Made by a program: the position numbers and the translations under genes. Below are positions 11,251-22,114 of a DNA stretch of 64,000 nt, in pieces. This stretch comes from Jackrogersella multiformis (lineage: Eukaryota; Ascomycota; Sordariomycetes; Xylariales; Hypoxylaceae): the NCBI GenBank assembly GCA_902806575.1, contig CADCXD010000011.1, positions 1 through 64,000 of the forward strand, given 5' to 3'. The notes below the pieces were generated by a model that searched no databases, was not told the DNA's origin, and was given only the letters and a program-made list of their open reading frames with translations. How positions within the stretch are numbered: position 1 is the first letter of the stretch; each line of letters opens with the position of its first letter.

Positions 11251-14190
11251 TTAGGCAGAACCTCCAGCCTTCGACCCATACCGTTCTCTCCCATGCACCC
11301 CTGCTTCGTCGAGTGCCAATACCTTATTCCACGACCTTGCGATCTCCTGGTGGAAATCGCTAGGTCCGTCATAGGTCATCATATGACGTATTTGGTCCAA
11401 AGCAGAAACGCCTTCAGCATTCTTCTGATGCGGATCGGCACCGTATGTGAGCAAGATGACAATGCACCAAGCCGATCTGTCGGCAATTTTGGATGCTGGC
11501 CAATCCGGGTCCTCGAAAGGCCAGATTCTGTCAATGATTTGACAGAATATGCTAAGAAAAGGATTGCCTGTTTCATCAGAAGCGTTGGCGTCGAGGTCCA
11601 AGTCGAGTAGGACCTCCATCACCTCAGGTTTATGTCTGCGACAAGCAGCTCGGACGTAGCGCAGTGAAACCTCGGGGTCATCTGCAGACTCGCAATACGA
11701 CGAGAGAAGCATTCTTTCGATAAATTCGACGGGGGCATTGTCGATCGCCCATTCTAACGGCGTTGATCCTTCGAAAGGATTTGGGGCGATCACCGGGAGC
11801 GAAGGCTCAACTGGGCGAAGATAATGGTGAATGTCGGCCCCGGCCTCGAGCAAGCAGCTGACCGCCTTCAGTCTACCTAGAGCAATCGAGATGTGCAGCG
11901 GCGTAGTATTCGCTCTCGGAAATACCGCATCCGGATTCATATCCCCAGCGCACAGCAGCATTTCAAGTATTGTACCATCGCCAAACGCAGCCGCATCCGC
12001 ACAACAAGCGGTCTGTAGATGGGCGACGCGCTCGTCTTCGGTCGATTTATAATAATTATCATGATCGACCATCAGCTCTACAACTTCTTCTAGGCCGCAG
12101 AAGATCGCGAGATCGAGTGGTCCAAAACTCCGCCCATCGATCTTGGTACCATTGGGATGTCTATGCATGATCGCGCCGTGATCCAAGAGTAATTCGACCA
12201 TGATTACATTCTGGTTCAAGACTGGGTATGTCAAGGGGAAACTGCTACCAATAATCTCGTTCGGATCAGCTCCTTTCTTGAGGAGAAGGGCGGCGACGGA
12301 GGTATCTTCCAGCTTGCAAGCTTCTATCAAAAAGCTCTCGCCGTTGCCCGAGTGGTAGTCAGTCACCGCTCCCGTCTCGATTAAGAATGTTGCGCAGTCG
12401 GACTGCCCGCTCTTGATAGCACTGAGGACTCGATCGGGCTTCTTCAATTCTTCACTCCCGTGGGGAAACTTATAGATGTATTCAAGAGCAGGGGAATCAT
12501 CATGCATTAGTATCAGGTCGATCAGCACCTTTATCTCCATGTGCGTGGGTTCACCCAATCCATTTTCTAGCAGCGTGTCGCAGAGATCGAAGTTGCCCGT
12601 CATTAATGCTCTTGAAAATAATAAGTCACCTCCTTTAGTCTCGAGGGTGGTAGGTCCTCCGTGAGATATTAGCAGCCGTACTACGTCAATCTTGTCTCTA
12701 TTAGGTCCGGCTAATCCACAGATGCTCTCAAGGGCATCGAAAGTATCGGCATTCGGCGACATGTGACTGAGCAACGCTATCACTGTGCGGAGCATCACCC
12801 CTTTCGGGCGCGTACCTATCGATCTTAACGGCCTACAGGCTTTCATCAGTGCCGTAGCACCTGAATCAACCCGTGCGTTGACATCCGCACCTTCGGCAAG
12901 AAAAGCCTCGACAGCATCATCGATATTGGCAGCGGCAGCCCTCATTAGCGGTGTCATTGACTCTCGGTCTTTAGCTTCCAAATCGGCGCCGTCCTTGATT
13001 AGCGCTTTAACGACTTCTAATCTCATATATTCCTGGCTGGATTCACGTCGATACGGTGAACCCCAACCTGGATGGTACGGCATGCAACAACAGTGCAATA
13101 TAGACTCGGCGTCGCCGCAAGGTTCGAATGAAGCAGCAATGTCCACGCCTAGTTCGATAAATCTGAAGGCTTCGGCAAAACGGCATTCGTAACAGGCGTG
13201 CTTAAGGAGGGTGTAACTTCCCAGGGTGGCATCGAGCGAAGCGCCCATCTCCATCAAGAAATCAATCGAATCCCAGTTACCAGCGAAGTAGGCATAACTC
13301 ATGGGTGTGCTACCATTATGGTCTTCAACGTCGACATCAGTCTGGTGTCCCTCGTTTATGAGGAAACGGCCTATGGAGACCATATCGGAATGGCAAGCGG
13401 TGTGGAGAGCGGTAATGTGACGGGTATCCGAGCCAAGCAACCTTGGCGAGACATTGGTTGAAGCTCCTCTAGATATCAAGAGCCGCGCGGTTGATTCGTG
13501 ACCGTGGCAGATGGCGGTATGAAGTGGCATCCAGATGGGCGTGATGGGAGTCACATTTATGGCCCTCCGTGGGCTCTCCTTAGGAAAAGTGCAGTCACAA
13601 AACCCCTTCGACAAGGCATTTACATCGGCACCATACCTCAATAGAAGATTGATTATGTCATCGTTGCCCCATCGCGCGGCGATATGAAGCGGTGTCCAGT
13701 AGTATTGGCTCGCGAGATCGCCGAGATTTTCTAGGCCGAACCCCCCGGTCTCCATCTCTACGTCGCTGTCATAGTGCGAGCCTCCGTCCTCGTCTTCATC
13801 TGAGGAGAAGATAGAGTTAAGAGAATCGATGGTGGCGTCTATCGCATCGTTCTGCGGCTCGGAATTGTAAGGACGATCAGACCTCGAGGGGCGCATGAAA
13901 GACTCGCATGTTCCGAGAATTGATAGCATAGTTGACCTAGTGGAGGATTGAACCCAAGCAATATTTGGATTAGCCCCCTCCACGAGGAGGTGTTCAACAG
14001 TGCCTTTTTGACCTTCGTCGACAGCCCAGCACATAAGCGCGGCCTCATTCTTGACGAGACGGTAGAGATATGGGGTAATTATACTATAAAGGGCGCGACA
14101 AGATCTCGAGAAGGCGGACAAATCGTCGATGTCTAGATCTTGCGCCACGAATGATATTATCTCGATCGGGAGACTGAGAAGGGAAGGCAT
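11251..14190 (-). CDS. F-box-like and ankyrin-repeat protein
   Basis: This single-exon gene encodes 979 residues from the ATG at 14190; the open frame extends slightly upstream only through a GTG. Residues about 5-45 resemble an F-box (LPIEIISFVAQDLDIDDLSAFSRSCRALYSI). Most of the rest is ankyrin repeats, with many copies of the TPLHIA / LLLxxGADVN pattern between about residues 60 and 950 and an acidic insert near 130-145. An F-box would recruit an SCF ubiquitin ligase, with the ankyrins selecting targets; that role is inference. Such genes are expanded in many filamentous ascomycetes. No introns or breaks are seen. The next gene, a dynamin-like GTPase, is divergent at 1.2 kb. Confidence 0.87.
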   Translation of the reverse strand: MPSLLSLPIEIISFVAQDLDIDDLSAFSRSCRALYSIITPYLYRLVKNEAALMCWAVDEGQKGTVEHLLVEGANPNIAWVQSSTRSTMLSILGTCESFMRPSRSDRPYNSEPQNDAIDATIDSLNSIFSSDEDEDGGSHYDSDVEMETGGFGLENLGDLASQYYWTPLHIAARWGNDDIINLLLRYGADVNALSKGFCDCTFPKESPRRAINVTPITPIWMPLHTAICHGHESTARLLISRGASTNVSPRLLGSDTRHITALHTACHSDMVSIGRFLINEGHQTDVDVEDHNGSTPMSYAYFAGNWDSIDFLMEMGASLDATLGSYTLLKHACYECRFAEAFRFIELGVDIAASFEPCGDAESILHCCCMPYHPGWGSPYRRESSQEYMRLEVVKALIKDGADLEAKDRESMTPLMRAAAANIDDAVEAFLAEGADVNARVDSGATALMKACRPLRSIGTRPKGVMLRTVIALLSHMSPNADTFDALESICGLAGPNRDKIDVVRLLISHGGPTTLETKGGDLLFSRALMTGNFDLCDTLLENGLGEPTHMEIKVLIDLILMHDDSPALEYIYKFPHGSEELKKPDRVLSAIKSGQSDCATFLIETGAVTDYHSGNGESFLIEACKLEDTSVAALLLKKGADPNEIIGSSFPLTYPVLNQNVIMVELLLDHGAIMHRHPNGTKIDGRSFGPLDLAIFCGLEEVVELMVDHDNYYKSTEDERVAHLQTACCADAAAFGDGTILEMLLCAGDMNPDAVFPRANTTPLHISIALGRLKAVSCLLEAGADIHHYLRPVEPSLPVIAPNPFEGSTPLEWAIDNAPVEFIERMLLSSYCESADDPEVSLRYVRAACRRHKPEVMEVLLDLDLDANASDETGNPFLSIFCQIIDRIWPFEDPDWPASKIADRSAWCIVILLTYGADPHQKNAEGVSALDQIRHMMTYDGPSDFHQEIARSWNKVLALDEAGVHGRERYGSKAGGSA

Positions 14191-15350
14191 CCTGGATGAT
14201 AATTCCCTAATTCTCACATCGGTTGACCGTCGGTTATCTCATACACCTTTGGGTAGGTTGTACAGAATTGTGTAGCATTTAGCGTCGTAGTTGTGTAGAT
14301 GTGTAGACGAAGATTGAAGATTGAAGATTGAAGGTTGAATGTCGCGTCGAACGCGCTTGGAAAATAAGGTTGACACTTGTGTAGATTACACACTAGCGCT
14401 ATTATCAATGACGACAGTCATAACGTCATTGGCGCTTGTCCTGAAATACTGGAGAAATCCAGGGGCAGCGACTCTCGCCAAGCCTTTAAGACCCCTCGAT
14501 AAGTGGAACCTGCACGTACCTATTTAGGATAATAGTGGGGCCATAAGAGGCGATCAAAAGGTACCTCCTATGTTCAATATTTTTGATGCTATTCGCGATA
14601 CAGCTATATCACAGAAGCCAACCGGCATAACTTGAATTTGCCCGATAATTATTGAAAATATTCTACTCGGTCATACTAATCAACTACAAGAACTCTACTA
14701 GTTCCTAAACTATGCAGTCTCCTACTACGACGTGATGCAAGCACCCGGCACATAATGGAGGTATAGCATGTCGTCCCACCGGGCACTCAGGAGGTACCTG
14801 TAAGCATCAAGATTTCCCAGATGCCTTTACCTTCCAGCCTGAGCAGTGACTACCTAGGAGGTAGGCAACATCCATTTCAATGAAATTCAAAAGTCATAAC
14901 TCCTAAGACGAGTGGATAAAGATAGATAATATGAACAACCTAAAGTGACATTCGTACAAGGCATTTGCTTGATGTGCTTAGGTATGTACCTACGCAGTAT
15001 CCACTCATCCACTCAACCTGAGTTCTATATACCTATCCATGGATGCAGGTAGGTAGTCAATAAAAGCACCTCCAGGGCTGGGCGGGCAGCAACCTTAGAA
15101 TCAGGAGTTGCCCTATACACTGCAATATCAGACAGTCAAACGCGCACGGACAAAGAAACTACAATCTACCCTGCTACCTAGGGCCTAGGCCTAGTCAGTC
15201 AGTCTCGTTAGTACGTTAATGCGCCCTCTTTTGACGCGGTAGGCACTTATTGTGTTGAAATTACACCGCCATCCTCAGGATTGATTATTAGATGAAATCT
15301 GAGGAGAGTACTTATTCCACACACTCCCTCATATCATCACTTCTAGCTCA
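14191..15350. other. Divergent spacer, ankyrin gene / dynamin-like gene
   Basis: This 1.16 kb spacer holds both promoters. A 7-bp microsatellite (GAAGATT)n lies at about 14309-14339, in the ankyrin gene's presumed 5' leader. Several partial TACCT/AGGTA motifs occur between 14800 and 15060. No gene is recognised. Confidence 0.45.
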
Positions 15351-17648
15351 ATGACGCGCAAACAAACAAACGAACAAGCCAATATGACGACCGATCTTGC
15401 CGAAGATATCTCTGAGAAGACATCTGGATTTATCCAGTCTACCAATCATCGGGATCTTCTCGACATCGTTGACTCGCTTAGATCTCATGGCGTCAGCCAT
15501 TACGTTGATCTACCGCAGATCATTGTGTGCGGCAGTCAGTCGTCAGGCAAGAGTTCGACTCTTGAGTCTCTCTCCGGCATTGCTTTCCAAACTTCGGAAG
15601 GTCTCTGTACCCGTTTCGCTACCGAGTTGATTCTCCGGCGTGGCGAGAAGCCCGAGATTAAGGTGCACATCCAGCCTGGTGCTAGCCGAACTGATGAGGA
15701 AAGAGCTCGTTTATCAGCCTTCGCCGGGAAGACGAAAGATCAGGATGACTTCCCCAAGATCATCGAGGATGCCAAAGAAGCCATGGGTCTCACTGGGAGT
15801 AAAGGCTCAAAGACCTTCAGCACGGACGTGTTACGTATCGAGAGCACGTCGCCCTCTGCACCTAATCTGACGCTCGTTGATTTGCCTGGCTTGTTTGGCG
15901 CTTCTGACAAGAATCAGTCAGACGATGATGCCTCCCTCGTCCAAGATCTAGTAGTATCTTACATGCGTCAGCGCCGCAGCGTCATTCTTGCTGTTGTCGC
16001 TGCTGACAACCCATTTACTAACCAGCCCGTGACTAAATTTACTCGGGAGATCGACCCGACTGGCTCGAGAACTCGGCCTCATTACTAAACCCGACAAGAT
16101 TGACAAGGGCTCGGAGAGCGAGAGGTACTATGTTGAGCTGGCGCAGAATCTGAACGTAAAAATGAATCTCGGGTGGCACGTCCTACGTAACAGGAGTCAC
16201 ACTACAGCCAACGACACCATCCATGAGAGAGACCAGAGAGAGGATAAATTCTTTGTCGGCTCGATATGGAGTACCTTAGACTCATCACAACTCGGTGTAG
16301 AATCATTGAGATCTCGCCTACGCAACGTCCTGTGGAACCAAATTCGAAACGGACTGCCGGGCGTCAAGACCGAGGTGCAAGCCGGTATCAAGGACTGCAG
16401 AGCTAAGTTGACACAGCTAGGAACAGCGCGCAATACAAAGGGGGAGAAACACACCTACCTTCAACGAATCAGCAGTCGCCTTTCTAAGCTAGTTCGAGCA
16501 GCTATAGATGGAGTATACGCCGATCGTTTTTTTGAATCTTTCCCCGGTCAGCAAGATGCTTTTGACAGACGGTTACGTGCCCACGTGCAAAAAATTCTCA
16601 GTACATATGCTGAAAAGATGCGAGTCGATGGTCATGCTCTAGAGATTGTGGAAGAAGACTTGAATCCAACCCGAATATCACCTAGTCGATATATCAGTCG
16701 TCTTCATTACCTGAAGGTAGTAAAGGATCTTATGGTCGAATGTCGAGGCCGTGAGCTCCCAGGAACGTACAACCCTCTTGTCGTCGGAGATCTATTTAGC
16801 AGACAGTGCAAGCCTTGGGATCCAATCACGCAGAATCTAGTTGAGCAGATCCATGAAGCTGCAGCTAGCAATTTTAACAAGATAGTGTCTGAGATCTGTG
16901 ACCAGAATACTAGCTCTCGCCTCATGAAAGGACATATTCAGCCAGCATTACATCTTCTCCGGCAAGGTCTGAAAGATAAGGTCGATGAATTACTAGAACC
17001 ACATCTGTCAATTCACCCGATCACTTACAATGACTATCTCACAAATTCTGTTCAGGAGATCCAAACACGGCGTCATCAAAGAAAATTTAACGAGCTTTCT
17101 AAAGAAGCAAGTGGGTATACAGTAGAGTCTGCGCCGACCAGAGTTGAAGTAACAAATCTGAAAAAGATTCTTTCGGCATTAGAGATAGGGACTCGGCCAA
17201 ATGTCGAGGAGTACTCTGCCTCTCTTGCGGCCGATGTTGCGGCAGCGTATTATCAGGTACCATGCCACCTGTCTAATTTAAATGTATTGTTCGAACTCTC
17301 AGTTAACCTGAATGCTAACGTTGCGCAGGTTGCACTGAAAAAGTTCACCGACGACATAAGCGTCAATGCCATCGAGTCTTGCCTAATCCAGTGCCTACCA
17401 GAAGTGTAAGCATATACCCAAGAGCATAACAACCAGTGCTAATAGTCGAATTTTTCAGCTTCTGTCCCGATGTCGTATGGGATATGTCTGTTGAGGACGT
17501 CGAACGACTAGGATCCGAGGATGACAACACCATCAAGGAGCGAAACGAGCTAACGAAGAAGCTAGCTATTCTCGAAATTGGTCTAAAGGATTTGGATGCG
17601 TTTACCGCTCGAACTGCTATTCTTGCGCTGACCAAGGAAGAGTCGTGA
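15351..17648 (+). CDS. Dynamin/Mx-like large GTPase with an internal frameshift
   Basis: This gene encodes a dynamin-superfamily GTPase resembling fungal Mx-like proteins, which act in membrane remodelling. The first frame (15351 to about 16073) has the P-loop GSQSSGKSS at residues 61-69 and switch motif DLPG at 177-180. The frame then breaks at about 16074: the protein resumes as LGLITKPDKIDKG one frame over, consistent with loss of two bases. The second frame runs on through the stalk, with introns at 17257-17328 (72 bp, no in-frame stop) and 17406-17458. It ends at 17648 with a short GED-like segment. The break falls between the G3 and G4 GTP-binding motifs, so the gene as read makes a truncated 245-residue product. 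It is either a young pseudogene or an assembly indel, because everything else is intact. Confidence 0.82.
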
Positions 17649-20304
17649 AGGTGGCAGCATCGCATCTTACGAAACAGGTGACATTTGCTAGATGGCGATA
17701 CTTACCTAGGTAGTCTACAATAAGTATACCTAATTATGCCATTTATACAGTCCCTTACCAATACATACTATGTTAAAAAATTGCCTCGTTTCTTAGGGGT
17801 GTCTAAATGTATCCGTCTCATTATACTCAACAATCCAAGTGCGCTGTAGTATTCACTGGACAAATCTAAAAGCACTTAGGTATTATTAGTGAGATATCAA
17901 ACCACCCCCCATTCCGCCATCAAAACTTAAACAGGATACACCTTGTCCTTTTCAACAGTTAATATAAGGTCCCTATTCTTGCATGAATCACCTGGTGATT
18001 CCAACAGTAGTTGGCTGATTTGGGGCAGATAACTCATGACTAACTTTCCAGCATTTAAATTTACCTAGGTAGGTACTTTAGGAGAACAACGATGATAAAA
18101 TAGTAGGTAAGTTCCTAAAAGATATTTTAGTGTGTTCTCCTATAAGCGAGATTTACGAAGTTATTTTACATATCAGTTACCTACCTAGGTACCTACCTAT
18201 AATAACAGGTAGTTCAGGTACAAAATTTTAGAGTTACAAATCCCGTTATATACCTTTAATATCCCCTTCCGGCGGTATTGAAATATTATATATCTTGTTC
18301 CAGGTTCATTTATGGCTTCGTGGTTCATCCAACATAACTACCTACCTATATTAGTATGACGCCTACTCGTGAATCATGCGCTACAGATCCCGAAACAGCC
18401 GAACAATATTGAGATCAGGTCTAGAATTCAATAACAGTAAGAAAGCTCAACTTAAGTGATCAATATCATGCACTTGTAGGTGTTAGTGGGTTGCTAGGAA
18501 ACTTGTAAACATATTGAATGTACCATAATGCTTACCTAGTGCATATGAATTTGTGGCTGTGTGAACCTCTTAATCGTATGGGTCATCTCACTTCATTTAA
18601 CCAACACGGGATTGGACTAACAATATCGTAAACTTGCAGCAAGGTATTAATACGGAAAGCCAGAGAGACTTAACCCAAGACCAATAAGTCACCCTCGACT
18701 GTCTAAAGATTATCAACATGAAATAACGACAGCAGATTTATATGCAAGAACCCGAGAAACTGTCAACTGAGCTCCAAGATGAAGCACATAAACTGCTCAG
18801 GTTATGGATGAACAGTTATACGGAAAATTGATCAAAATTGGAGCGGCTGAGATGGCTTCGAAGCTATTAGCTTCCGCAAGACGTTTAGACCAACTAATGG
18901 CTATTGGCCGTGCCTGGCTATATTATCGGGACCATAAAGCTGGAGTGCAATCTCCTGACGATGGTATCATACTCAAGACCCTAAATAGACTGGCCATGCT
19001 CAATCAACAAACCGCCAGTGAGTAAAATATTAGGAAACAGAAGAAACATCAGAAATAAACAGTTGATACGTCAACCAAAAGATCTCCTTTAAAAAAAGAT
19101 TTACACTGCTAGGGGGCAAGAAGTCTACTTGTTGTAGTCCACATAGACTTGCATAATCTCGTTATGGTTGGGCAGCAACTAGTGACCACGTCACTTTGAG
19201 GATGTCCGATCGGCAAAGATACTTCAAGAGCTAATAAGGCAAAGAATGATCATGATCATTGTCGTACTATTTCTCCTTGAACTACAGCGTAGGAAGTCAT
19301 GAATAATGACGCTTTTAAACCGATCAGTTACAAAGGTTATGGTTTAAACTTAACCTAGTCCACTTAGCTACCAAACTATCCTCGTTTCTACAATAGTTGG
19401 CAATCTTTATGGGTAACTCGGTATTAACTAACTGCCTAAACTAAGGTTAACCTAGGTGATTAGGTACGAGAGTAATCGAGTATCTGCTTACTTGCCGGTG
19501 GTAGGTAAGGTTGTTCGAATAAACTAAGGATACGACGCGAAACAACAGATCGGATGGGGCTAAGTTGGCTTTTGTTAAGTTGAATTATTTCTATTATAGC
19601 ATGAAGTCATAAGAAGGATTTAAGTTACGTTGTCGTTTATAGGAAAAATCAATAGTAGAGTGGATGAGCTAGCTAAATAACGAAACAAATCCGAAAAGTG
19701 GCACCTTACGCGGAGAGGAAGAAAATAATATTGGCAATAATAAAATTGCATAGCATTGATGAGATCTTGATTGTGATAGTTGAGTTGCATGTTTCTCTTT
19801 TAATATAAGTCTTACACACCTCTAGATAGGTAATATATACGAAGATGGTTTGTAATGACATGACAAAAGCATGGTTCGACGTCAAGCGATATATTAAAGA
19901 AGCTTTGCTACCCCCCTGTAGGTTGCTAAGCTGCGTGATGCGATCGAAGCGAAGGATCGGGAGGAGCAGATACACGTGTGAATTTATGCTATATCGTCCA
20001 CCTACAAGGACCACAGCTGCCCAAGGTGGCAGGTCGTATCGCCAATCCCCCGAGACATTGGTCGACTAAATCCCTGTTCGATCCTATGGCTGCTGACACC
20101 GATCCGAGAGAAAGACATGGCTTCTACCAACATGGTTCTTGCATACCTAGGTAGGCATTCTGAGCCGCGCCCCGTCCACGTGGGAGATGTGCATCCCGGA
20201 TGTGCATTCCCTTATTTTTGGACTTTCCCCCTCCCCCCAAGTCTTAGCTGGTCCTCAACTACCCGATTCGCGCTCCTGTATAGTCCGCTCAAACCAACAC
20301 CGGT
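17649..20304. other. Intergenic spacer with palindromes and a doubtful small ORF
   Basis: No gene is firmly supported in these 2.7 kb. TACCTAGGTA palindromes occur at about 17703-17712, 18062-18071, 18178-18200 and 20144-20153. A 73-codon frame at 18804-19025 (contains LLASARRLDQLMAIGRAWLY) looks protein-like. The overlapping upstream frame, starting with the ATG at about 18741 (MQEPEKLSTELQDEAHKLL), would need a one-base shift to join it. It might be a decayed short gene but matches nothing I know. Confidence 0.4.
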
Positions 20305-21824
20305 ATGCGATCTTCTACTATCCTTCTTGGCCCTCTAGCCACCATCGGCCTTGCATGCGCCGGCACGGTTGTTCGCTCAATCGATAGAGTCCTCAAGGGC
20401 GCACTCTCATCCGGTGCGACTATCTCTCACGATGTCTCCGTGGCGCCTCGTTGGAGTCAATATCACGCTCCTCAACCCGGCACCATCGTGACGGTCGCGA
20501 CTGAGACCGACGTAGAAACGACAGTTTGTCATACCTGAACGTGATGGTCAAGACGCGGGGTTAACATGATGCAGGTCCAGTATTGCCTAAAGAACAAGAT
20601 CCCGTTCCTGGCTCAGAATGGAGGCCACGGCTGGAGCGGCGGATTTCGCCTCGGCGGGAACGGCCTTATAATCAACCTACGCGGCCTCAATAACACGGTA
20701 TTCAGCGCCGATAAGACACAGGCAACTATCGGAGGAGGTGCCATCATCAGCGAGGTTATCGACCGAGCATACAACAACGATGTTCAGGTGCTCACTGGCA
20801 ACTGCAACTGCGTTGGGGCGCTCGGCGCAGGACTTGGCGGAGGCTACGGCAACCTGATGGGTCTCTACGGATTCATGGTTGACAATTACCTCTCCTTCAA
20901 CGTCGTGCTAGCCAACGGGAGCCTCGTTACCGTGACCCCTAAGCAGAAGGATCTGTGGTGGGCTCTTCGTGGCGCAGGTCCCAATTTCGGCATCGTCACA
21001 TCGGCCGTCATGAAGACGACCCCGTTGCCTCGGGCGGAGAACACGGCCTGGCTTGGTGGGCTTTGGTTCACCGAGGACAAGCTCGAACAAGTTGTACAAG
21101 GTATCGAGGATCTAAAACTTGCGCCGCACATGAATATATTCCTCTACTTCTTAACTTCCAACGGCACACCTACAATACTCGTAACAGTATTCTACTACGG
21201 TACAGAAGCTGACGGGCGGGTGGCCTTCAAATCGATTCTGGATATCGGGCCCTACGACGACACGACATCGGTGTTGCCACAGAACCAGTGGAATGCAGGC
21301 GCCGACGGCTTCTGTATCAAGGGCGATCGCAAGCCTACGTACAGTGCTGGCTTCAATCACATGGTCCCGACAACCTGGCGCCAGGTGTGGAATGACTATA
21401 CCGATTTCCTCCAAAACCCTAACACGAGCGCCACAACTGTCGTAGTCGAGTGCTATTCACTCGACAAGGCTCAGTCGATTTCGTCCGACTCGGCGTCGTT
21501 CGCTAACCGCGACGTCCGCTTCAACGGCTTCGCTATAAGCTGGTACCCAGATTCCAGCCTCGACAGTAAAGCGGAGGCATTCGGCTCTAATGTGCGTGAC
21601 CTATTGCGCGCAGATGACGGGTTATCTTCCAACCGCACGTAAGTATCCTCCCAAGTTTTCCTTTATTTTAGTATATGTTGCTAAACGCTAGACCCAGGTA
21701 TGTCAACTTTGCTTTCGGGGATGAGACCAACGAGGTCATATACAACACCAACACGCCAAGGCTTCAATGGCTCAAGAAAACGTATGATCCTAAAAACGTT
21801 TTTAACCAGTGGTTCGACTTATAA
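20305..21824 (+). CDS. Secreted berberine-bridge-type FAD oxidase
   Basis: This is a PCMH-type FAD oxidase of the berberine bridge enzyme (BBE) family, oxidising small alcohols, sugars or secondary metabolites and passing electrons to oxygen. Three exons (20305-20523, 20575-21638, 21698-21824) close to 469 residues. The N-terminus is a signal peptide (MRSSTILLGPLATIGLACAG), so it is likely secreted or enters the secretory pathway. His91 in NGGHGWSGG and Cys150 in CNCVG fit the two residues that hold FAD covalently in bicovalent members. The C-terminal YDPKNVFNQW is the usual BBE ending. Introns are 51 and 59 bp. It converges with a GMC oxidoreductase 290 bp away, a pairing common in secondary metabolism or lignocellulose-related loci. 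The substrate is unknown. Confidence 0.9.
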
Positions 21825-22114
21825 TAATGTACTGGGACATTTTGGCATTTACTATGTTGCGTGAAAATAAAGGTGGTTAGTCCTGAATTATGTGGCCTCC
21901 TGGAGATCGCTGTTCACTACATACAAAATTAGTTGTGGTTGATGCCGCACTAATTCCTAATTAATACGACTATTTAATTCGATATGTCCCACTAGCTTTC
22001 ACTAGTGGTGGTTGAATTATTCATGATTACCTAGTTTGTAAAGCGTCTTGAAGTGGGCTTACAGTGGCTTGCATTCGAATTCCGATGCTTGGAAACGAAG
22101 CTGACTGTCTGCAC

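Noticed and set aside
11831..13461. Several plus-strand frames of 60-135 codons
   Set aside because: They are antisense shadows of the single-exon ankyrin gene on the minus strand.
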